A stretch of DNA of 5,331 nucleotides, taken from positions 1-5,331 of the forward strand of contig JAFOMB010000213.1 in NCBI GenBank assembly GCA_017419065.1, read 5' to 3'. Below, piece by piece: positions 1-5,267 of this stretch; positions within the stretch are counted from its first letter, which is position 1; every line of letters starts with the position of its first letter. The notes beneath the pieces are model-generated. The model saw nothing but the letters and a program-made list of their open reading frames with translations, was not told the origin of the DNA and did not search any database. The translations under genes were made by a program, and so were the position numbers. This stretch comes from Erysipelotrichaceae bacterium. GTDB taxonomy: Bacteria; Bacillota_I; Bacilli_A; Erysipelotrichales; Erysipelotrichaceae.

Positions 1-68
1 CAGTGGCGCACGTTCTTCTTGAGCCTTGCGGCGACTTCCAGTACTTCTAAGAGTTCTTTCGCTTCCAT
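1..68 (-). CDS. HD-domain protein, YfbR-like nucleotidase type (N-terminal fragment)
   Basis: Only the first 22 codons are inside the window; the gene continues past the left edge. The translation begins MEAKELLEVLEVAARLKKNV and continues R-H, with a TG left over that is compatible with Cys or Trp. From family knowledge, YfbR/YGK1-like HD hydrolases start with a short helix of this kind ending in a motif like RLKxxxRHC/S, followed by the metal-binding HD residues, which are outside the window. Members dephosphorylate 5'-deoxynucleoside monophosphates using a divalent metal in the cytoplasm. The ATG is supported by AGAGG on the minus strand (80-76) with seven bases of spacing. It diverges from the phosphatase gene across 65 bases. 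The HD assignment rests on N-terminal resemblance alone, so the exact substrate is open. Confidence 0.7.
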   Translation of the reverse strand, partial: MEAKELLEVLEVAARLKKNVRH

Positions 69-75
69 AGTCTTT

Positions 76-80
76 CCTCT
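76..80 (-). promoter_or_regulatory. Shine-Dalgarno site of the HD-domain gene
   Basis: On the minus strand this reads AGAGG, seven bases before the ATG at 68. It fixes the start of the HD gene and shows that this organism uses conventional ribosome binding sites, in contrast to the divergent phosphatase gene. Confidence 0.7.
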
Positions 81-89
81 TTCCACATC

Positions 90-98
90 AGTGTAACA
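90..98 (-). promoter_or_regulatory. Extended -10 promoter element for the HD-domain gene
   Basis: The minus strand reads TGTTACACT, an extended -10 (TGn followed by TACACT, 4 of 6 to TATAAT). The predicted start point is near position 83, giving a leader of about 15 bases that just includes the AGAGG site. No good -35 is visible at 16-18 bases. The element is a near-perfect inverted copy of the plus-strand element at 116-124. Confidence 0.5.
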
Positions 99-115
99 CG
101 GGAAGAAGAAAAGAA

Positions 116-124
116 TGATACACT
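116..124 (+). promoter_or_regulatory. Extended -10 promoter element for the phosphatase-aminopeptidase unit
   Basis: TGATACACT is an extended -10 (TGn plus TACACT, 4 of 6 to consensus). The predicted start point is about 130-132, leaving only about two to four bases before the ATG at 134, too few for a Shine-Dalgarno site. No clear -35 is seen. It mirrors the minus-strand element at 90-98, with eight of nine positions matching as an inverted repeat. Confidence 0.5.
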
Positions 125-133
125 AGTAAGCGT

Positions 134-559
134 ATGGAGATATGTTTTGTCTGTTACGGGAATATCTGCCGGAGTGTGATGGCGGAATACATGATGAAGA
201 AGGTGGCTGCTGATAGGGGAAGAAAGGACATCTCCTGCTTCTCGAGAGCGGCTTCTTCCCATACCGAAGGTCTCGATATCTACGGACCGGCGAAGAAGTG
301 CCTGGACAGACACGGCATCCCTTACAGCAGACACCACGCCCGCAAGATCACTGAAGAAGACTACAGAAGATCTGACAGGATCTATGTGATGGATGAAGAC
401 AACATGTGGATGCTGGAAAGGCTTCTGGAGGATACGGAAGGAAAGATATCCATGCTGCTGGAAACAGAGATCGCCGATCCCTGGTATACCGGAGATTTTG
501 AAACGACATACAAGGACCTTAAAAGAGGCATCGAGAATATACTGGAGGAATGTTTATGA
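134..559 (+). CDS. Low-molecular-weight protein tyrosine phosphatase
   Basis: A 141-residue cytoplasmic cysteine phosphatase, a normal length for the family. The P-loop C-x5-R-S is at residues 7-14 (CYGNICRS): Cys7 is the expected nucleophile, Arg13 binds phosphate, and Cys12 is the usual second, redox-sensitive cysteine. The general-acid motif DPWY is at 115-118 (Asp115). YVMDEDN at 84-90 is also family-typical. Residue 11 is Ile; in the arginine phosphatase YwlE this position is Thr, so Tyr-phosphate specificity is the better inference. Val15 replaces the usual Pro after RS. The ATG at 134 puts the P-loop at the standard distance from the N-terminus. No Shine-Dalgarno precedes it, and a -10 element lies just upstream. 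The gene overlaps the aminopeptidase gene by four bases (ATGA). The phosphoprotein target cannot be read from the sequence. Confidence 0.93.
   Translation: MEICFVCYGNICRSVMAEYMMKKVAADRGRKDISCFSRAASSHTEGLDIYGPAKKCLDRHGIPYSRHHARKITEEDYRRSDRIYVMDEDNMWMLERLLEDTEGKISMLLETEIADPWYTGDFETTYKDLKRGIENILEECL
544..548 (+). promoter_or_regulatory. Shine-Dalgarno site that sets the aminopeptidase start
   Basis: GGAGG lies seven bases before the ATG at 556 but only one base before the in-frame ATG at 550. The spacing therefore selects 556 as the start codon. The site lies inside the last codons of the phosphatase gene. Confidence 0.8.
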
Positions 560-1833
560 ATTACGCTGAAGAACTGATCGATTTCCTGCACGGCTCGCCT
601 ACGGCTTTCCAGGCAGTGGATTCCATTGAAAAGTTATTGAAGGAAAACGGCTTCGAAGAAATCGAAGGGGATTTCCCGATCAAAAAGGGAAGGAAATACT
701 ATCTCAAGAGAAACGGGACATCCATCATGGCCTTTACGGTGGGAAAGGATCTGAAGGATCCTTCCTTGCATGCCTGTGCATCCCATACAGACTGCCCGGC
801 TCTCAAGCTGAAACCGGAAGGTCTCATGAAGAGAAACGGCTATGTATTAGCCAATGTGGAAGTCTATGGAGGACCGCTCATCAGGACCTGGTTCGACAGG
901 CCTCTGGGTCTTTCCGGAAGAGTCCTGGTGAAGACGAGAAGCGGCATCAGACCTGTTCTCTTCTCAAGCGAAGAAGTCTTTGCGCTGATCCCGAGCGTTG
1001 CTCCGCATATGCAGAGGGACGAAGACAAAGCTGTTGACCGCCAGACGGACTTGCAGGCTCTGGCATCCCTGAAGGAAGATGTCACGATCCGCTCCTATCT
1101 CTCGGAAAAGATGAAGGAGAAAGAGGAGAATATCCTCTCCTATGACCTCTTCTTACATCCGTTTGAAAAGGGAAGAGTCTGGGGAAGAGACGGCGAATTC
1201 ATCAGCTGCGATCACCTTGATGATCTCGAATGCGGCTATGCGACGCTGAAGGGCTTCCTGGAAGCGGAAAACAAAGACAATATCAATATCTATCTCTGCT
1301 TCGATAATGAAGAAGTAGGGTCCCTGACAAGACAGGGGGCTGATTCCGATTTCTTCTCTTCCACGCTGGATAAGATCTGCGCTGCCCTGAAATTAGACAG
1401 ATATGAACTCCTGAAGAAGGGAATGATGCTGTCGTGCGACAACGGCCACGCGGCCCATCCGAATCACATGGAATACGCCGATCCGGTCAACGCTCCTCGT
1501 ATGAATAAGGGTCTCATCATCAAATACAACGCCAATCAGTCCTATACTTCTGACGGCCTGGGAAGCGCACTGCTGGCAGATCTCATGGACCGCAGGGAGA
1601 TCCCTTATCAGTACTACACCAACCGTTCCAACATCCGCGGAGGAGGAACTTTAGGCAATCTCTCCAACCGTCATGTCTCTCTGTTATCTGTCGATATCGG
1701 ATTGCCGCAGCTGGCCATGCATTCGATCAATGAAACAGGCGGCAGTGAAGATATAAAAGCTCTGATAGACCTTTGCCGGTCTTTCTACTCTTCTCACCTT
1801 CAGGTGAAGAAAGATGTCTATAAACTCAGGTAA
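556..1833 (+). CDS. apeB: M18 family aminopeptidase (apeB-like)
   Basis: A 425-residue cytoplasmic dinuclear-zinc exopeptidase; the family (aspartyl aminopeptidase type) removes N-terminal residues, often acidic ones, and forms large oligomers. All expected M18 metal and catalytic residues are visible: His77 and Asp79 in SHTDCPALKLKP, Asp222 in HLDDLECG, Glu252-Glu253 in DNEEVGS, Asp295 in CDNGHAAHPNH, and His389 in AMHSINE. The region around 147-156 (PSVAPHMQRD) matches the family's conserved IPxLAxHxxR stretch. The N-terminus, with LIDFL..SPTAFQAV, resembles the apeB group more than apeA. The start at 556 is chosen over the in-frame ATG at 550 because GGAGG is correctly spaced only for 556, and it gives a four-base ATGA overlap with the phosphatase gene, suggesting coupled translation. 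The stop TAA is followed immediately by the next unit's promoter. Substrate preference is inferred from the family. Confidence 0.95.
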   Translation: MNYAEELIDFLHGSPTAFQAVDSIEKLLKENGFEEIEGDFPIKKGRKYYLKRNGTSIMAFTVGKDLKDPSLHACASHTDCPALKLKPEGLMKRNGYVLANVEVYGGPLIRTWFDRPLGLSGRVLVKTRSGIRPVLFSSEEVFALIPSVAPHMQRDEDKAVDRQTDLQALASLKEDVTIRSYLSEKMKEKEENILSYDLFLHPFEKGRVWGRDGEFISCDHLDDLECGYATLKGFLEAENKDNINIYLCFDNEEVGSLTRQGADSDFFSSTLDKICAALKLDRYELLKKGMMLSCDNGHAAHPNHMEYADPVNAPRMNKGLIIKYNANQSYTSDGLGSALLADLMDRREIPYQYYTNRSNIRGGGTLGNLSNRHVSLLSVDIGLPQLAMHSINETGGSEDIKALIDLCRSFYSSHLQVKKDVYKLR

Positions 1834-1842
1834 TGTTATAAT
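1834..1842 (+). promoter_or_regulatory. Consensus extended -10 promoter of the GNAT-cls-mntP unit
   Basis: TGTTATAAT is a perfect extended -10: TG, one base, then TATAAT. It starts at the base after the aminopeptidase TAA. Its predicted transcription start (1849-1850) coincides with the ATG at 1850, implying a leaderless message. No recognisable -35 is present, which extended -10 promoters tolerate. No terminator separates it from the preceding gene, so read-through from upstream is also possible. Confidence 0.75.
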
Positions 1843-1849
1843 GTAGGTG

Positions 1850-2320
1850 ATGAACAGGCTGATACGAAGGCTCTTCCTGGGAGACAGTACCGTTATCAGC
1901 GGCGATGTTGTCGATCTGGAAGAGAGATACCGGATATCGGAACAGTTAGCTTATGACGGCATCCCGGCAGTCTACTATGATATCCTCAAGCACGGAGAGG
2001 GAACGAAAGTCGGTACTCTGGACATCCGTCTCAAGAGAACAGACTACAGTTACTACTACGGTGATATCGGATATCGCGTGAAAAGTGAATACCGGGGACA
2101 TCATTATGCTTTTTATGCTTGCCAGATCGCCTTCAAAGAAGCCAAGGAACACTTCGGCATGTCAGAGCTGATCATCACCTGCAATCCCGACAATATCCCT
2201 TCCTATAAGACATTAGCTGCTTTGGGAGGAGAATATCTCGGGATCGAGGATGTGCCGGCCGATCATGAGATCTACCGTCATGGCGACAGGCAGAAATGCA
2301 TATTCCGTTATACTCTATGA
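1850..2320 (+). CDS. GNAT family N-acetyltransferase
   Basis: A 156-residue cytoplasmic protein with the GNAT fold pattern; the family transfers acetyl from acetyl-CoA to an amine on a small molecule or protein. A beta-strand region with GTLDIRL (55-61) leads to GDIGYRV (71-77), then the acetyl-CoA pyrophosphate loop as YRGHHYA (81-87), a variant of the usual R/Q-x-x-G-x-G/A. A long helix follows. The C-terminal CNPDNIPSYKTLAALGGEYLG (111-131) fits the second half of the fold, where Asn and Ser/Tyr contact CoA. The acceptor is unknown. ATG at 1850 is preferred to GTG at 1847 because a consensus -10 puts the transcript start there; AGG at 1845-1847 is too close to act as a Shine-Dalgarno. It is the first gene of a four-gene unit and overlaps the cardiolipin synthase start by four bases (ATGA). 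Confidence 0.88.
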   Translation: MNRLIRRLFLGDSTVISGDVVDLEERYRISEQLAYDGIPAVYYDILKHGEGTKVGTLDIRLKRTDYSYYYGDIGYRVKSEYRGHHYAFYACQIAFKEAKEHFGMSELIITCNPDNIPSYKTLAALGGEYLGIEDVPADHEIYRHGDRQKCIFRYTL

Positions 2321-3846
2321 AGATCGTAAACTGGTTGAAGAAATTCTTAACGAGCCGTTTCTTTCTGCTGCTGGTAGTGATACTGCTGCAGACTCTTTTA
2401 TTTTTGCGCGGTGTCCGCTATCTAATGACTCTTCCGCTGTTCAATCTCCTGATCACCGTCATCAATATCGGACTGACCGTCTATGTGGTCAACCGGGATG
2501 TCAATACATCCTATAAACTGGCCTGGATCCTGCTGATCGATGCGATCCCGGTCGTCGGTTCCGTCGTCTATCTCCTCTTTGCGGAAAAGAGGATCCCGAA
2601 GAACCTGCGGGTCGAGATGATACAGACCCTCTCGGAGACAGAAGGCCTTCTCAGACAGAAGGAACAGGTCATAGAGACAGCGGATGAGGAAGTGAAGAGG
2701 GAGTTCAGCTATGTCGGCAATCACTCCTTCTATCCTGCCTACAACAATACCGAGACCTATTACTTCGATGACGGGGAAGACTATTTCAATGACCTCATCG
2801 AGAAGATCAAATCCGCAAAGCACTTCGTCTTCCTGGAGTTCTTTATTGTCAAGGAAGGCATGATGATGGATACCCTGGTCTATACCCTGAGAAAGAAGGT
2901 ATCGGAAGGGGTACAGGTCTACTTCATGTATGATGACGGCGGATCGATCACGACCTTCTCCAAGAACTACCGGGAGATCCTGAGCAATTACGGCATCCAC
3001 TGCACAGCCTTCAATCCCGTCTATATCTCTTTGACGCTCTTATCCAAGACATCCAACCGGGATCACCGCAAGATCTGCGTCATCGACAACGAATACGGCT
3101 ATATGGGCGGTCTCAATATCGGGGATGAATACATCAACAAGGAAGTCCGCTTCGGCCACTGGAAGGACTCCGCGATCCGTCTGCACGGGGAAGCTGTGCG
3201 TTCCCTGACGGTGATGTTCATCCAGTTCTACAACGCCAATTCCAGGGAAGACCTCTTCTATGAAGACTTCCTGATCCATCACAGCTTCCCGAAGAATGAC
3301 CATCTGGTACTGCCGTTCTCGGATTCCCCGAGCGATGCGGAAGATGTCGCCCGTACCGTCCATTACAATCTCATCACCGGTGCGAGAAAGTATGTCTATA
3401 TCGCCACGCCATACCTTATACTGGATCATGACATGATCTCCGCCCTGGAGATCGCTGCCAAGTGCGGTGCGGAAGTCGTCCTCCTGGTCCCGCATATCCC
3501 GGACAAGAAGACGGTCTTCATGGTGACGAGATCCAACTACATCCCGCTCCTAAAAGCCGGTGTCAGGGTCTATGAATACACTCCGGGCTTCGTCCACTCC
3601 AAGATCGTCGTCCAGGATGACAGGATCGCCCTGGTCGGCACCATCAATATGGACTACCGTTCCTATTATCTCCACTACGAATGCGGCACGCTGATCGCCA
3701 ATGACTCTACTGTCAAAGCGGTCCGTGACGACTTCCTCAAGACCTTATCTGTATCCGAAGAGATCACCCTGGAGAAGGCGATGAAGACCAACATCGTCGT
3801 CCGGGTCTTCCGTTCCGTCCTCAACGTCTTTTCCCCGTTACTGTAG
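2317..3846 (+). CDS. cls: Cardiolipin synthase, phospholipase D superfamily
   Basis: A 509-residue membrane enzyme that condenses two phosphatidylglycerol molecules into cardiolipin and glycerol. The N-terminus has hydrophobic segments at about 14-30, 38-58 and 68-88, matching the PLDc_N anchor region, including the family-like NRDVNTSYKLAWILL. Two HKD motifs define the catalytic domain: HRKICVID (His250, Lys252, Asp257), followed by GGLNIGDEY, and HSKIVVQD (His427, Lys429, Asp434), followed by GTINMDYRS. The C-terminal FSPLL ending and total length are normal for bacterial Cls. The start at 2317 overlaps the GNAT stop as ATGA and gives the family's typical short basic N-terminus. An in-frame ATG at 2296 with a weak AGG at 2288-2290 would add seven residues and cannot be excluded. 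Neither start has a strong ribosome binding site. mntP follows after three bases. Confidence 0.95.
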   Translation: MKIVNWLKKFLTSRFFLLLVVILLQTLLFLRGVRYLMTLPLFNLLITVINIGLTVYVVNRDVNTSYKLAWILLIDAIPVVGSVVYLLFAEKRIPKNLRVEMIQTLSETEGLLRQKEQVIETADEEVKREFSYVGNHSFYPAYNNTETYYFDDGEDYFNDLIEKIKSAKHFVFLEFFIVKEGMMMDTLVYTLRKKVSEGVQVYFMYDDGGSITTFSKNYREILSNYGIHCTAFNPVYISLTLLSKTSNRDHRKICVIDNEYGYMGGLNIGDEYINKEVRFGHWKDSAIRLHGEAVRSLTVMFIQFYNANSREDLFYEDFLIHHSFPKNDHLVLPFSDSPSDAEDVARTVHYNLITGARKYVYIATPYLILDHDMISALEIAAKCGAEVVLLVPHIPDKKTVFMVTRSNYIPLLKAGVRVYEYTPGFVHSKIVVQDDRIALVGTINMDYRSYYLHYECGTLIANDSTVKAVRDDFLKTLSVSEEITLEKAMKTNIVVRVFRSVLNVFSPLL

Positions 3847-3849
3847 AAT

Positions 3850-4407
3850 ATGCTGGAAGCTTTCTTATTAGGCATCGCCCTGGCGATGGATGCCTTCGCG
3901 GTCTCGATCGTCAACGGCATCCGCTATCAGAACTATCACAAGAAGGAGATGATCCTCTCCTCCTTTTTCTTCGGCCTTTTCCAGGGAGCCATGCCTCTTT
4001 TGGGAGCCTTTATATTCCTGCGCTTCATGAATATCGTGGAAAGCATTGACCACTGGGTCGTCTTCACCGCCTTATCCATCCTGGGCTGGAATATGATGAG
4101 AGAAGGTCTTCATCCGGAGACCGTGGAAGAGAAGGGGGAATCCTTCACCTTCAAGATCCTCATCGCCGAATCCATCGCCACCAGTATCGATGCTTTATCA
4201 GCCGGTGTCTCGCTTCCCTTCATGGGCATTTCCGTCTATCTATGCGCACTGATCATCGCCTTGACGACGATGGTCATCTGCCTCTTCGGCCACTTCATGG
4301 GCAAGAAGCTCGGGATGCTGCTGAAAGACAAGGCTGTCTTCGTCGGCGGTCTCATCCTCTTTCTGATAGGTCTGAAAACACTGCTGGAGCACCTGGAGGT
4401 ATTATGA
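3850..4407 (+). CDS. mntP: Manganese efflux pump MntP
   Basis: A 185-residue integral membrane protein of the MntP (YebN, formerly DUF204) family, which exports Mn(II) to prevent manganese toxicity. Two internally related halves each carry the family signature: ALAMDAFAVS at 10-19 (Asp14) and SIATSIDALSAGVS at 108-121 (Asp114), with the membrane-embedded aspartates expected to bind the metal. About six membrane segments are seen (roughly 2-20, 38-58, 67-82, 103-121, 129-149, 162-181), with a charged loop near 84-99. Length is normal. The ATG lies three bases after the cls stop without a Shine-Dalgarno, suggesting translation coupled to cls. No room exists for a yybP-ykoY manganese riboswitch directly in front, so expression should follow the upstream promoter. 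It overlaps the next gene by ATGA. The mntP symbol follows family homology. Confidence 0.93.
   Translation: MLEAFLLGIALAMDAFAVSIVNGIRYQNYHKKEMILSSFFFGLFQGAMPLLGAFIFLRFMNIVESIDHWVVFTALSILGWNMMREGLHPETVEEKGESFTFKILIAESIATSIDALSAGVSLPFMGISVYLCALIIALTTMVICLFGHFMGKKLGMLLKDKAVFVGGLILFLIGLKTLLEHLEVL
4394..4400 (+). promoter_or_regulatory. Shine-Dalgarno site of the 83-residue gene
   Basis: TGGAGGT lies inside the last codons of mntP; its GGAGG core ends four bases before the ATG at 4404. This strong site supports 4404 as a real translation start, rather than an upstream start in the same frame that would run inside mntP. Confidence 0.75.
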
Positions 4408-4655
4408 GAAAACTCGAAGATATCTATGAAGCCTATCAGGCCTTAAAAGAAGGGGAAATGCTCACTTCCAACGCCTCTGACCAGTTCCGTCTGAAAAAAG
4501 AGAGGATCATCTGCCAGAACAATGGCACGAGATACTCTCTTTCCATAGAAGATTTTCTTTCCCTTTATCAGCACACGGTCTTCTATCTCTACGCCGATGA
4601 CAACACCATCGATGAAGAGAAGGATGAAGCCTACTATCGTTACTACAGGAAGTGA
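4404..4655 (+). CDS. Small protein of unknown function, coupled to mntP
   Basis: I do not recognise this 83-residue protein. It is supported by a strong GGAGG site four bases upstream, an ATGA overlap with mntP (coupled translation) and a terminator hairpin spanning its end. The sequence is soluble-looking: a charged N-terminal helix (MRKLEDIYEAYQALKEGEML), a central KKERIICQNNGTRYSLSIEDFLSLYQ, likely a beta strand followed by a helix, then FYLYADD and an acid-rich tail ending in EEKDEAYYRYYRK. There is no signal peptide, membrane segment or cysteine motif (one Cys, residue 37). The acidic and aromatic tail might bind cations or a partner, but that is speculation. As last gene of the GNAT-cls-mntP unit it could be an accessory to MntP or unrelated. 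The same frame is open upstream to 4242, but that part is a shadow of mntP. Confidence 0.8.
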   Translation: MRKLEDIYEAYQALKEGEMLTSNASDQFRLKKERIICQNNGTRYSLSIEDFLSLYQHTVFYLYADDNTIDEEKDEAYYRYYRK

Positions 4656-4670
4656 TCAGCGCTTCCTTTT
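4647..4670 (+). terminator. Intrinsic terminator of the GNAT-cls-mntP unit, overlapping two stop codons
   Basis: AGGAAG (4647-4652) pairs perfectly with CTTCCT (4662-4667); a T-G wobble and a G-C pair extend the stem to eight pairs around an ATCAG loop (4655-4659). The plus strand continues with TTT before AAAT, a short U tract, so strength is probably moderate. The minus strand has no U tract after the hairpin, so it should act on plus-strand transcripts only. It contains the stop codons of both convergent genes. Confidence 0.65.
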
Positions 4671-5222
4671 AAATGTCATCCCCATGGCAGCGCCGGAGAT
4701 CCCGCCGATGATATGGGTGATCTGGGAGACGTTGTCTACCGCGGAGATGCCGTCATAGATCTCGCCGCCTATCCACAATACGGCTACCAGGATCAAAGTG
4801 ACCGGGATCCCGTCAGAGGAACCGGTGATCGAAGCCAGGAGGATGAAGGCGAAGACGACACCGCTGGCTCCCAATAACATCGTATTCGGAGACAGGATAT
4901 TATGGGCGATCCCGGTGACAAGAGCTGTTACCAGGATGACGTAGATCAGCTTTTCGTGGTACTTCTCCTCCAACATCGGTCCTAATAAGAGGATGAAGAG
5001 GAGGTTGTTGATGAGGTGGTCTACGGAGATGTGTCCGAAGACATGTCCGATAAGCCTCAGATAAGTCAGCGGGCTCAGAAAGGAAGAGCCGTAAGTGCTG
5101 AAAAGGGCCGTTGTCGACTTTCCGGCGGTAAAGTGGTCCAGAACGAGGACAAGGATACAGATAAGCGAGAAGCCCAGCGTGATCGGGGCATTGAAGTATA
5201 TTCTGAATGATCGTTTCTTCAT
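4656..5222 (-). CDS. Rhomboid family intramembrane serine protease
   Basis: A 188-residue polytopic membrane protein, close to the minimal six-helix rhomboid core. Rhomboids cleave membrane-anchored substrates within the bilayer using a Ser-His dyad. The signatures are all present: H-x4-H-x3-N at His64, His69, Asn73 (HISVDHLINN); GxSG as GASG with nucleophile Ser120; and the catalytic His170 in QITHIIGGISGAAMG. Hydrophobic helices lie at about 13-30, 70-86, 91-110, 117-133, 139-153 and 166-184; the N-terminus is short and basic and the C-terminus is FKRKR. The ATG at 5222 is chosen over an in-frame TTG at 5240 because a -10 element predicts transcription starting at this ATG, and the TTG would lie upstream of it. 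The stop abuts that of the convergent 83-residue gene. Its promoter overlaps that of the divergent patatin gene. The substrate is unknown. Confidence 0.93.
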   Translation of the reverse strand: MKKRSFRIYFNAPITLGFSLICILVLVLDHFTAGKSTTALFSTYGSSFLSPLTYLRLIGHVFGHISVDHLINNLLFILLLGPMLEEKYHEKLIYVILVTALVTGIAHNILSPNTMLLGASGVVFAFILLASITGSSDGIPVTLILVAVLWIGGEIYDGISAVDNVSQITHIIGGISGAAMGMTFKRKR

Positions 5223-5228
5223 GCCTCT

Positions 5229-5237
5229 ATTATTGCA
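5229..5237 (-). promoter_or_regulatory. Extended -10 promoter element of the rhomboid gene
   Basis: The minus strand reads TGCAATAAT: TG, one base, then AATAAT (5 of 6 to consensus). Six bases follow before the ATG at 5222, so the predicted transcription start is the A of the start codon. A weak -35 candidate, TAAACT, lies at 5257-5252 (17-base spacer). AGAGG just before the ATG is only one base away, too close to work as a ribosome binding site. Confidence 0.65.
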
Positions 5238-5261
5238 CAAAAGAGGGGGAAAGTTTAGAAT
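5233..5261 (+). promoter_or_regulatory. Promoter of the patatin-like gene (-35 TTGCAC, -10 TAGAAT)
   Basis: TAGAAT (5256-5261, 5 of 6) has TTGCAC (5233-5238, with the key TTG) at a 17-base spacing. The predicted start point, 5268, is the A of the patatin-like ATG. The -35 overlaps the rhomboid -10, so the two divergent promoters occupy the same DNA. Confidence 0.6.
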
Positions 5262-5267
5262 GAAGGC

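Noticed and set aside
47..337. 96-codon minus-strand frame across the first intergenic gap
   Set aside because: It runs antisense through the phosphatase P-loop region and overlaps the HD gene start in another frame; the translation is low-quality and Ser/Arg-rich.
550..555. ATG at 550 as the aminopeptidase start
   Set aside because: It is only one base from GGAGG; the ATG at 556 has the right spacing and makes the ATGA overlap.
1795..1808. TCACC-TTCA-GGTGA hairpin near the end of the aminopeptidase gene as a terminator
   Set aside because: The stem is only five pairs, lies within coding sequence and has no U tract after it.
2422..3495. Two long minus-strand open frames (192 and 151 codons) inside cls
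   Set aside because: They lie antisense to a clear enzyme with both HKD motifs, have highly charged Asp/Ile/Val-rich translations typical of a reversed biased gene, and have no convincing ribosome site or domain.
4242..4403. Upstream extension of the 83-residue frame into mntP
   Set aside because: The translation there is Arg/Asp/His-rich noise overlapping conserved mntP sequence, and a strong GGAGG places the start at 4404.
5016..5210. 64-codon plus-strand frame inside the rhomboid gene
   Set aside because: It is antisense to the rhomboid N-terminal half, including the H-x4-H-x3-N motif, and has no domain or ribosome site.
5223..5240. TTG at 5240 as the rhomboid start
   Set aside because: It would lie upstream of the predicted transcription start and its codons coincide with the extended -10; the ATG at 5222 is better supported.
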